Below are positions 10,045 through 17,820 of a DNA stretch of 64,000 nt, piece after piece (position 1 is the first letter of the stretch; each line of letters begins with the position of its first letter). The notes under the pieces were generated by a model. It saw only the letters and a program-made list of their open reading frames with translations. It was not told where the DNA came from and ran no database searches. A program made the translations under genes and the position numbers. The DNA is from Hexactinellida sp. DTS-2022. Lineage: Eukaryota > Porifera > Hexactinellida. The stretch spans positions 5,513,122 to 5,577,121 of the forward strand of contig JAPNXP010000007.1 of NCBI GenBank assembly GCA_028753945.1. Direction: 5' to 3'.

Positions 10045-11805
10045 CTAGTCGGTAAGGTCCCTGAGAGGCAGACACATGTTGTAGAAGGTGTCTGGCTTCC
10101 AGAACCTGACCCCCCTCCAGGCGCACCCGCCCCCCTTAAGCACGGCCCGGATATCGTCCGGGCCCCTGTAGTGCGGGTCGAGCACCAGCAGCTGGCAGGT
10201 GCCCATGCTCTCGTCGTACGCCACGCCCAGGAGCGTGTGTGCCAGCTGCCCCCCGCCCATCATGACGGGGGTGCCGCAGGTGTCGAAGTGGTGCAACAGC
10301 TGTCTGGCAACGTCCGGGAGCTCCTCGCGGCAGCTGAGGTGCAGGAGTCGGTGCTGCACCCCCAGCATGTCCCGTAGCACCAGTCCCACCTCCACAGACC
10401 CGATCCACTCGCGGGAGTGCGCGAACGAGGCCGGCTTGTCCCCCACGCCCACCAAGATCTCCTGCGCCTCCAGATGGGAGGGGGGCGTGTCGCGCCCCCT
10501 GACGTACCCCTGCAGCACGTACCAGGAGAATATGGTCTGCAGGGACCGGTAGGCGCAGCCCCAGCCGCTGTCGTCATATCCGTCGGACCCGTAGTGGTAG
10601 AAGTCGTACAGGCCGGACACGGCCCGCAGGAGGGAGTAGCAGGGGGCGGAGGGCGGCAGGGACAGGTGCGGGGCTATAAGGTGCAGGGGCGTGAGCGGGT
10701 ACACGCGGTGCGGGAAGAGGTAGGGCGTGGAGGGGGGCAGGAGGAGGGCGGCGCTGAGCCGCTGCCGCAGGGCCGAGAGGGAGAGGGGGCTTATGAGGGA
10801 GCTGGTTAAGAGAGCCGTGTGCGGATTGGGCAGGGGGAGGGGCAGGAAGGGCAGCTGGGGGTGCGGGATGTGGGTAATGGACAGGTAGCAGGGGGGGAGG
10901 GCGGGTGTGCGCGTGACGTCACAGAGGGCGTCTAGGTACCTGGCCAGGCCCTGCCTCAACACGGAGTCCAGCTGCGACTGCGGGAGGTCAGCGGATGCCC
11001 ATATATGGTAGTGGAGAGGGAGGGTGTAGCGAGGAGAGCTGGGAGGGGGCAGCGAGAGGGAGAGGGGGTACACGTGCTTCTTAAGGGGGAGCGCATCCTT
11101 GATGGAAGCAGGCCGCTTGGCCTTAGAGGGGGGAGGGGCTGGGAAGGGGACGGGGAGACTCTTGGGCTTAGAGGGGGACCCTGTCCCCACTGAGAACACC
11201 GCAGACTCAGACAGGATTAAGGATCTGATTCGGGACAGCTCTGTGGAGAAGGAATCCGTAAAGGATTCTTGCGAAATGTCGCACTGTATTTCCTGCTTCA
11301 GCTCCAGCTTTATGACGCACTCATCCACCAGGCTCTGTATGAGGCCGATGGGCTCGTAGGCTACGGACACGGGAGAGAGAGTCCCACTGGGGTCTAGCAG
11401 CTGGTACGTGACGTCACTGCGCTCCGAGGGCAGGTGCGAGAGGATCAGCTGTTTGTTGGGGAATACTAGAGCGGGCAGCGAGCCGAGGGTCCCCAGGAGC
11501 TTGTCCAGACCGAGAGGGCTCTCCGGGGGAGGGGTCCCCAGATGGAGACCCACGAGACAGACGCCCAGAGGCAGCGCGCTGAGCACCGCGGCCGGGAGGG
11601 ACCAGTCGGGGGGCGGGGCCAACAGGGGGTCGGGGGAGGAGAGCTGCGCGCGTCCGAGCAGGAGGGTGTGTCCCTGGAGCTGGTACCCGTAGTAGAGCGC
11701 CGGGGGCGGGGGAGAGGGGGGGCGCGTTAGGGGACAAAGGGAGACGGGGAGCGTCACCCGGTGAGAAGTCTGCTTAGCAGCCAGAGTGCTAGAATGGAAT
11801 GTCAC
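10045..11805 (-). CDS. UFSP2: UFM1-specific protease 2
   Basis: UFSP2 is a cysteine protease that matures UFM1 and removes it from substrates, usually at the ER. The peptidase C78 domain is unmistakable. DDSGWGCAYRSLQTIFSWY carries the catalytic Cys (about residue 417 of this frame), and LVLDPHYRGPDD carries the catalytic Asp and His. GDKPASFAHSREWIGSVEV and the C-terminal WKPDTFYNMCLPLRD also match. The region before it is Pro-rich and longer than in the 469-residue human protein. The frame has no ATG anywhere before the catalytic centre, and a stop lies upstream at about 11860. The true start is therefore unresolved: either a non-AUG start or a missed 5' exon spliced at an acceptor such as TTCTAG near 11791. 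It lies 89 bp downstream of RPS12 on the same strand. Confidence 0.88.
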   Translation of the reverse strand: MTFHSSTLAAKQTSHRVTLPVSLCPLTRPPSPPPPALYYGYQLQGHTLLLGRAQLSSPDPLLAPPPDWSLPAAVLSALPLGVCLVGLHLGTPPPESPLGLDKLLGTLGSLPALVFPNKQLILSHLPSERSDVTYQLLDPSGTLSPVSVAYEPIGLIQSLVDECVIKLELKQEIQCDISQESFTDSFSTELSRIRSLILSESAVFSVGTGSPSKPKSLPVPFPAPPPSKAKRPASIKDALPLKKHVYPLSLSLPPPSSPRYTLPLHYHIWASADLPQSQLDSVLRQGLARYLDALCDVTRTPALPPCYLSITHIPHPQLPFLPLPLPNPHTALLTSSLISPLSLSALRQRLSAALLLPPSTPYLFPHRVYPLTPLHLIAPHLSLPPSAPCYSLLRAVSGLYDFYHYGSDGYDDSGWGCAYRSLQTIFSWYVLQGYVRGRDTPPSHLEAQEILVGVGDKPASFAHSREWIGSVEVGLVLRDMLGVQHRLLHLSCREELPDVARQLLHHFDTCGTPVMMGGGQLAHTLLGVAYDESMGTCQLLVLDPHYRGPDDIRAVLKGGGCAWRGVRFWKPDTFYNMCLPLRDLTD

Positions 11806-11894
11806 ATGATAGAAACTTTTATAACTAACTGGGATATTTCTAATTATTCTAATATTCCACTAGCGAGCTAAGAAATACTCTAACAGTCCTAAGC

Positions 11895-12353
11895 CTATGA
11901 CATCTCGGTCGAGAAGCCCTTGCTCTCGAAGTACTTCATCACGAACTCCAGCGCCGGCGTGGAGTGCCCCACGTCCGTGACCACCACGCAGTTGCAGTTC
12001 ACTATTTTCTTGGCCTTCCCGTCCCTGCCCAGGCGGCAGAGCCCCGCCCACTCCCCCAGGGCCCCCTTGTCGTCCACCTTCATGAGGCGGATCTTGTGCT
12101 CCTTGCAGAGCGCCTCCACCAGGCGGATGTACTGGTCCACCTCGCAGTTCTTCGCCAGGAAGCACATCACGGCCTTCCTCTTGTCCAGCGCCTTCGTGCA
12201 CTCGTGCAGCCCGCGCGCGAGCCCCCCGTGAATAAGCGCGTTCTTGAGCACGTCCTTTACCGCCTCGGGTATAGTGAGCTCCCCTGGGACGGGGGCGGGG
12301 GCCGCCGGGGCCGGGGCCGGGGGCGGCGCCGCTGCTCCTTCGTCTTCGGACAT
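11895..12353 (-). CDS. RPS12: 40S ribosomal protein S12 (eS12)
   Basis: An intronless frame of 152 residues (human 132). I chose the ATG at 12353 (MSEDEGAAAPP), which begins the expected acidic start. Upstream in-frame ATGs (the first at 12437) would add an unlikely leader. Family blocks include VLKNALIHGGLARGLHE, KAVMCFLAKNCE, YIRLVEALCKEHKI, LGEWAGLC and NCNCVVVTDVG. eS12 sits on the beak of the small ribosomal subunit. The N-terminal extension is a low-complexity Ala/Pro stretch of about 20 residues not found in the human protein. Confidence 0.97.
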   Translation of the reverse strand: MSEDEGAAAPPPAPAPAAPAPVPGELTIPEAVKDVLKNALIHGGLARGLHECTKALDKRKAVMCFLAKNCEVDQYIRLVEALCKEHKIRLMKVDDKGALGEWAGLCRLGRDGKAKKIVNCNCVVVTDVGHSTPALEFVMKYFESKGFSTEMS

Positions 12354-12440
12354 TCTAATTATAGAATAATTCGTATAAGAGCGTAGCGAGGGATAATTAT
12401 ATAATATAATAGTTATAAGAGATTTAATTGCCGGCAAAGC

Positions 12441-13538
12441 CTATGAATCAGAGGTATCTATAAAGTTGTTGAGAGTGTGCACGAATAGCCGCAGACACTC
12501 TCCGTTGAGATCTAGGATCTGCTCCTTTTCGAGGTCGAAGCGGTAGAGCGGGATCTCCCGGTCCGAGGTGTAGAGCAGGTTCTTGCGTCCCTGGTCCGGC
12601 TGCTCCAGCTGCAGCGAGTTCAGCTGGTAGTAGAAGAAGGTGAACTTGTCGCCGGAGGTGAGCACGGCCTGCGCGGACAGCGGGCTGGCCAGCTCCTGTC
12701 CGAGCTCGGCCCCGAGGTGGAGAGTGGCGTGTGAGGCCAGCAGCGCGAAGAGGTGCATGACCACTGACTGGTAGTTCTGCAGGAAGGACTGGCGCGTGTT
12801 GAGCAGGTACAGGAGCGTGTGGGGGGCGCGGAACTCGGGGCGGGCGGGGTGAGTCCCGGCGTAGCAGGAGGGCCTCTGCGGATGCTGCGTGAGTCCGATG
12901 AAGGGGGAGACGGGGAACAGGTCGTGTAGAGGAGACTGAGAGAGTTGGTCTATTCTCTCAGGGTCCGACACAAACAGAGGCGGGACTCTATCTTCCGACG
13001 AGCTGAGCAGCCAGCCGAAGGGCCTCCCTCTCACGCGTATCCACTCCAGGCTCTGAAAGAATGTGTCCCAGGCGCGCCACTCGAAGGCCACGTAGGGGCG
13101 GTAGGTGAGCACGGGCTGCCGGGGGCCCTGCGGAGCGAGCGCTAGTCTCAGAAGGTTCAAGACTAGCGTGAGGTAGTAGTCGCTGGTGTTGAGCTCCCTC
13201 TCTGGCCTCTCCTTGTAGCGACGCGTGAGCACCCGCTTGTCCTTGCCCACAGCCAGCAGGATGGCCTCGCGGAATAGCGGCTCCAGAGAGCCGCAGAGCG
13301 CGGAGCCGCTCTGGGAGAGAGAGGACGGGAGCTCGTTGAAGTGCAGAGTCTTCGTGAGGACCAGGGACTGGTACGGGGCGTCTATGGTGGAGACGTTAGG
13401 ATGGAACCCGAACGCATTTCGGGGGGAATCTGGCCGGGCCGGCTCTGGCTCGGGCGCAGAGTCTGTGGACAGACTGCGGGTACTGAGGCAGGACAACTGC
13501 CGCAAGCAATGGCTTGCCTTACTCCGTAGCAACAACAT
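12441..13538 (-). CDS. MRPS30: Mitochondrial ribosomal protein mL65 (MRPS30/PDCD9)
   Basis: An intronless frame of 365 residues starting at the ATG at 13538. The N terminus is rich in Arg, Ser and Leu without early acidic residues, as expected for a mitochondrial presequence. Similarity to MRPS30 is clearest near the C terminus (SAQAVLTSGDKFTFFYYQLN, then GRKNLLYTSDREIPLYRF; human has the SQAVITDG...FFCYQLNTL pattern). RPYVAFEWRAWD and the FIGLTQHPQRPSCYAGTHP block also fit. The protein belongs to the large mitoribosomal subunit. Its start codon is 43 bp from that of golgin-84 on the other strand. The mid-region is divergent. Confidence 0.85.
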   Translation of the reverse strand: MLLLRSKASHCLRQLSCLSTRSLSTDSAPEPEPARPDSPRNAFGFHPNVSTIDAPYQSLVLTKTLHFNELPSSLSQSGSALCGSLEPLFREAILLAVGKDKRVLTRRYKERPERELNTSDYYLTLVLNLLRLALAPQGPRQPVLTYRPYVAFEWRAWDTFFQSLEWIRVRGRPFGWLLSSSEDRVPPLFVSDPERIDQLSQSPLHDLFPVSPFIGLTQHPQRPSCYAGTHPARPEFRAPHTLLYLLNTRQSFLQNYQSVVMHLFALLASHATLHLGAELGQELASPLSAQAVLTSGDKFTFFYYQLNSLQLEQPDQGRKNLLYTSDREIPLYRFDLEKEQILDLNGECLRLFVHTLNNFIDTSDS

Positions 13539-13581
13539 AGCTAGTCTAACTATATTCTGTACTAATTAGTAAGTTATCCGA
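13539..13581. promoter_or_regulatory. 43-bp bidirectional start region between mL65 and golgin-84
   Basis: Only 43 bases separate two divergent ATG codons. Core promoter sequence and both 5' UTRs must either be compressed here or overlap the opposite gene. The stretch is AT-rich with no recognisable TATA box. Confidence 0.6.
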
Positions 13582-15538
13582 ATGAGCTCTTGGCTGACGG
13601 GAATAGCTAGCAAGGCTTCCAGTCTCCTGGAGAGCGTAGACGAGTACGCGGCCAACTCAATACAGTCGATAGTCGCGACTACTTCAGGCACAGAAGCAGA
13701 GGAAGACAAGGAGAAAGCTAAAAACTCCCCCCAGCCTCTTCCGAAGCTCCCCCTCCCGCACTCCCAGCGAGAGGCGGACTGGTCCTACCCCTCCCCCGAG
13801 GAGCCCGCTCGCCTGCCCCTCAGACTGGAGATCCCTCCTCCCGCCGCGGAGGCTGGCCCCGAGAGAGCCGTCACCGACGAGAAGCTCCTAGAGTTCCTCA
13901 ACGACCCAACGGCCAGCTCGCCTCTCACAGGTCTGCTGTCCTCACTAACTGCTCACTTGCTATAGCTTATAACGCGTCTGTAGATATCCCTCTGTCTACG
14001 GGAGACAGCCCGCCTGACGTGATAAAAACCGCGATAGCGCCTCACGAGCTCCCCGAGTACTCGGACCCCAGTCCGGACACTCTGGCCCTGGAGAACGAAG
14101 CTCTCAGAAAGGCGGCCTCCGCCGGCCGCGCGGACCTGGCGCTGATGCAGGAGCACTGGCGCCAGTCCCAGCGGGAGGTGTCGGGGCTGTCGCGTGACGT
14201 CACGCAGCTGAGACAGCAGCTGTCGGAGGCAGCCGGGAGGCAGGCCGCACTGAGTGAGGAGCGGGAGACGCGGGAGGGGCGCCTCGAGGCCCAGAGCATA
14301 CAGATAGAGGTTATGCGGCGGGAGCTGGAGAGTGCGCAGAGACTGGTACAGGACTCCAATCAGAGCGGTTAGAAACTGAATATAGTATTCGTGCTTATAC
14401 GCTATTAACTCTACGTGCCACAGATAGGGACACACAGCAGGCCCCGCCGGGGCTCGTATCCGAGCTGAGAGTGGAGATATCCACTCTGCAGTCGCGAGTC
14501 GGCTCTGCGGAGGCTCTGCAGCTGAGGGAGAGGCAGTCTCTGCAGGAACAGATCCAACAGCTGACATATGCCAACGAGAAGCTGTCGGATAGTCTCATGG
14601 AGACAGAGAGGAGGGCCAGCCTGCTGGGCGAGAGCTGCGAACAGCTGAGGAGTCAGCTGAGAGGAGCAGAAACCGATCTAACTGACTACAAGTATAAAGC
14701 CACCACAGTCCTCCAGAGCAAAGACAAGCTGATCGATGCCCTAAGAGACCAGATCAGCCAGCCGGTTAAGGTACCTACTCTACTCCCCTATACACACAGC
14801 TTATAGGCTGTATCGCAGGAGCAGACAGATGCTGAGCAGCCTGAGCAGCTGGAGCGACTGCAGGAGAGGTGCGCCGGTCTGTCTAAGGAGGTCAGGGAGA
14901 GCAGAGAGGAGAGCGAGGAGAGAACCCAAGCTCTGACTGCCAGGATGGAAAGGATAGCTCAAGAGCGAGACAACCTCTCAACTCAGATATCTCTCTTCCA
15001 GACACAGGCAGAGGACAAGGAGAACGCGGCCCGGACCCTCGAGAGACAGAACGAGGCTCTCAGGGCTCAGCTGTCCTCCCAGCAGGCGGAGCTGGCGGCT
15101 CGCGACATAACGGTCGCGGAGCTGGAGGGACAGCTGGCGCGGGCGGTCTGCCACCCGGAGCCCGGCTCGCGGGAGCTGCAGACGCGGGTGCGCGCCCTGA
15201 CGGACACCGTCATACAGAAGCAGCGGTCCATCGAGGCGCTGAGCGCGGAGAGCAGCACGCTGAAGCTGCAGATCGACAAGCTGAGCGGGCGGCTCGGGTC
15301 CGATGGGCTCGGCTCGGACTCGAGCGGGAAGAGCAAGCTGCGACACATAACGGCCCTCCCGCTCCCGCAGGCGTGTCCGCCCAGGTTCGGGAGGAGCTTC
15401 GAGAGCGCCGTGACGCGTCTGGATCTGCTGTCACTCAGGCTGGGCGTGTGGCTGCGGCAGTACCCATACGCCCGGCTGCTCGCCCTCCTGTACCTGTGTC
15501 TGTTCCATGTATTGTTCCTGTACGTGCTAGTACAGTAG
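13582..15538 (+). CDS. GOLGA5: Golgin-84 (GOLGA5)-like Golgi tether
   Basis: Four exons are proposed: 13582..13930, 13984..14367, 14424..14770 and 14819..15538, giving 599 residues. Introns 1 and 3 each have a second in-frame AG (at 13964-13965 and 14805-14806) that would give 35- and 36-bp introns and add 6 and 4 residues. I prefer the 53- and 48-bp versions because they match other introns here. The N terminus MSSWLTGIASKASSLLESVD resembles the golgin-84 start (MSW...AGKAEDLLNRVD in human). The middle is one long coiled coil. The end has a conserved RLDLLSLRLGVWLRQYPYAR segment and a C-terminal membrane anchor (about the last 20 residues). Golgin-84 tethers vesicles at Golgi cisternae and binds Rab1. 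Confidence 0.88.
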
Positions 15539-15612
15539 CACACACCCACCCACCTATACTATTTCCTTATGTGTTGAAATGATAGTGCAATAATATTGAC
15601 TGTTGTATAAGA

Positions 15613-15618
15613 AATAAA
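15613..15618 (+). promoter_or_regulatory. Probable polyadenylation signal of the golgin-84-like gene
   Basis: AATAAA 75 bases after the stop, with a second AATAAA-type copy about 15 bases on, in the 218-bp convergent spacer before the transporter gene. Confidence 0.5.
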
Positions 15619-15756
15619 TTTATGACAAATAAATAATAAGCAAGTATGTTCCAGAATTGAAACCAATTCTCAAAAGCGACTCTCAAAAAACGATGCATGC
15701 TTCATCTGAGGGGGAATCTCATTGACTGAGGAATAAATGGTAAAAAAACTCGTTAG

Positions 15757-17190
15757 TTAGTCATCAGAGACCACAATCTTGTAAATTGTAAGGCCAGTGC
15801 CAAAAACAGCACCAATGAACCCGAATGCGAATATCAACACATCCTTGATGACCCACACCTTGTACGGGAGTCCGTACCGCTCCTGTCGACAGAACACGAC
15901 CATCTCCAGCAGCGCCGGGATTGTGATGGAGAGGAAGCTGCTGCTGCTGGCGCCTATAAGGTCGATGAGCAGATTCAGGTTAGAGATCAGGATCGGAATA
16001 ACCGCGGTTAGGACCACGACAGACATGCGGAACCCCAGCTGGGTCACGAGTCGCACCCAGCTCCTGCGAATCCTGCGCAGGAAGAACGGCTCCAGAATGT
16101 CCATGGGGACATAGAACTGGATCAGGTAGGACCCTATTGTGCCCACGACCAGGTACAGGATGGCTATGGGGTAGGCCAGCTCGTAGAGGGAGCTCACGCG
16201 GGTGGGGAAGTCTAGACTTATCACCGGATTTAGCTGGGAACCAAACGCTAAGTAACCCGACAGTCCTACCACCACGAAAAATATAGTTACTGAGGTGATT
16301 GTGGTCCAGAGGAGAGGTGAGAAAAGCCGCGGTTTCGCGATCTTGTTTTCTATCGGGAGAATACCGCCGATCCCTTCAAACGCGAATATAATGTTACCGA
16401 AGAAGAGAGCGTAGGTGTACCCAAAGGGGGCCACGGGCCTGGCGTCCGCGGCCACTGCCTCTCGGCGCAGAATCGTGATTCCGCAGAAGAGCAGGAAGGT
16501 GATGGAGCCGTAGAGATAGCAGAGGTTGGCCACGGCCGAGAAGGGCGCCAGCGCCTTGAGGCTGCGCACGAATGATAACAGGATGATGACTGGCAGGAAG
16601 TATAGGATGAGCGTGTTGTTGCTGAGCGCGGGGCCGCCCGACACGAGGATGAGTCGCCCGGTGTTCTCTGCCAGGAAGAGGAAGTACGTGCAGCAGATGC
16701 CCAGCTGCGCGGTGATCAGCAGCAGGTCGATGGCGAACCGCGCCAGCAGAGAGGTGCGCTTGAGGCCCAGTTTGTAGACGAACGCTAGCTCGCCCACGTC
16801 CGCGTAGTCGAGAGAGGAGACCCCCAGCTCACCGCAGAGCTCGTGACTGCAGCGCACGAGTATCGTCATGCAGTGGCACGCCAGGAAACCCATAAGCGCG
16901 ATGCACACCGGCCCGGCGACGTAGCCCGCGTCCTGGATGGCGTTGGGCATGCTCAGCAGGCCGATGCCGATGTTGGCGCGCAGCAGGTGCATCAGCGTCG
17001 CCACCGCCGAGGTGGAGTTCCGCTGCCGCTTGTGCGCGTTCTTCCTGGAAATAGCAGCGACTGCCTCCAGGGTGCTGGCGGGGATGGGGGCGGGCTTCTG
17101 GACTCCGTTTGAGAGCATCGGGTGCAGGGCCGGGAGCTCCTCCTCGCTGCTGGAGTCGCACAATATGTCGTCACTAACTGCTTTCTTCAT
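15757..17190 (-). CDS. Proton-coupled amino-acid transporter (SLC36/AAAP family)
   Basis: An intronless frame of 477 residues starting at the ATG at 17190 (MKKAVSDD). After an acidic cytosolic N terminus of about 70 residues come about eleven hydrophobic helices. TM1 carries the family signature (ATLMHLLRANIGIGLLSMPNA), followed by AGYVAGPVCIALMGFLACHC. Further family blocks are FEGIGGILPIENK and the GYLAFGS stretch. SLC36 carriers co-transport small neutral amino acids with protons at lysosomes or the plasma membrane. The substrate cannot be told from sequence. The SLC38 and SLC32 branches were considered; the N-terminal and TM6 motifs fit SLC36 better. Confidence 0.88.
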   Translation of the reverse strand: MKKAVSDDILCDSSSEEELPALHPMLSNGVQKPAPIPASTLEAVAAISRKNAHKRQRNSTSAVATLMHLLRANIGIGLLSMPNAIQDAGYVAGPVCIALMGFLACHCMTILVRCSHELCGELGVSSLDYADVGELAFVYKLGLKRTSLLARFAIDLLLITAQLGICCTYFLFLAENTGRLILVSGGPALSNNTLILYFLPVIILLSFVRSLKALAPFSAVANLCYLYGSITFLLFCGITILRREAVAADARPVAPFGYTYALFFGNIIFAFEGIGGILPIENKIAKPRLFSPLLWTTITSVTIFFVVVGLSGYLAFGSQLNPVISLDFPTRVSSLYELAYPIAILYLVVGTIGSYLIQFYVPMDILEPFFLRRIRRSWVRLVTQLGFRMSVVVLTAVIPILISNLNLLIDLIGASSSSFLSITIPALLEMVVFCRQERYGLPYKVWVIKDVLIFAFGFIGAVFGTGLTIYKIVVSDD

Positions 17191-17820
17191 AGCTCTTCTA
17201 TAGGAACAGTATTTTATCAACTCTAACTAATAGGCTATCTTATACACCAAGTCAACTATTGGGTAATATAAAGCCATCCAATGCTTATTGATAAAGCAAG
17301 CCTACGACTGCTTTATGGAGTGTACTATTTATTGGAGATAATCATTCTTTCAATTTTCTAGATTTTTACGAGGTTTTATACTAAATTTTCTAACACATGA
17401 CCAGTGTTTTTTTAAGGATTTGCTTAGAGGGCCCTACCAACAATTAGAGGCCCTCACCCCAACAATTAGAGGCCCTCACTCTACATTTCATGATATTGAG
17501 TACTTAGCACGTTAAAAATTATAGGCCCATTGAGAAAAATTAGAAGACCATTTTGGGCCTCTAATTTGCCTTAAAAAAAACACTGCACATGACTATGAGT
17601 CATCCTTTCTCAACTTATATATTGAATATAAGAATGAGTAATATTTATAGAACTCACGATACCTCATTTTCACAAGGCTTATACACCCATGAGATTTGAC
17701 AATAGAAATTAGAAGCCCTGGAATATGGCTTCTTACATATGCTAGTGATATGTGGAATGTTATAATTTATATTTCTCATCCGCTCCGTGATTTAATCTGC
17801 CCTCCACTCAGCTGTTCAGT
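17191..17820. other. 630-bp divergent spacer (SLC36-like / PI3K) with one MITE
   Basis: AT-rich upstream sequence of two divergent genes. It carries the hAT-type MITE at 17402-17585. I see no coding potential or RNA gene. Confidence 0.6.
17402..17585. mobile_element. hAT-type MITE with 8-bp target duplication
   Basis: The 184-bp element begins CAGTGTTTTTTTAAGG and ends CCTTAAAAAAAACACTG, giving terminal inverted repeats. The same eight bases, CACATGAC, flank it on both sides (17394-17401 and 17586-17593), as expected for hAT transposition. Inside are three copies of an ATTAGAGGCCC-like motif, one inverted. It has no coding capacity, so it is non-autonomous. Confidence 0.9.

Noticed and set aside
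10045..12353. RPS12-UFSP2 operon
   Set aside because: The genes are close and co-directional, but proximity alone is common in this compact genome and no spliced-leader or bicistronic evidence is visible.
11895..12437. Longer RPS12 starting at 12437
   Set aside because: The extra 28 residues are unlike any eS12 start; MSEDEG at 12353 is the natural N terminus.
13931..14806. 35- and 36-bp introns in the golgin-84 gene
   Set aside because: Nearer AG sites exist in frame, but the 53- and 48-bp alternatives match the intron sizes of all other genes here. Only cDNA can settle it.
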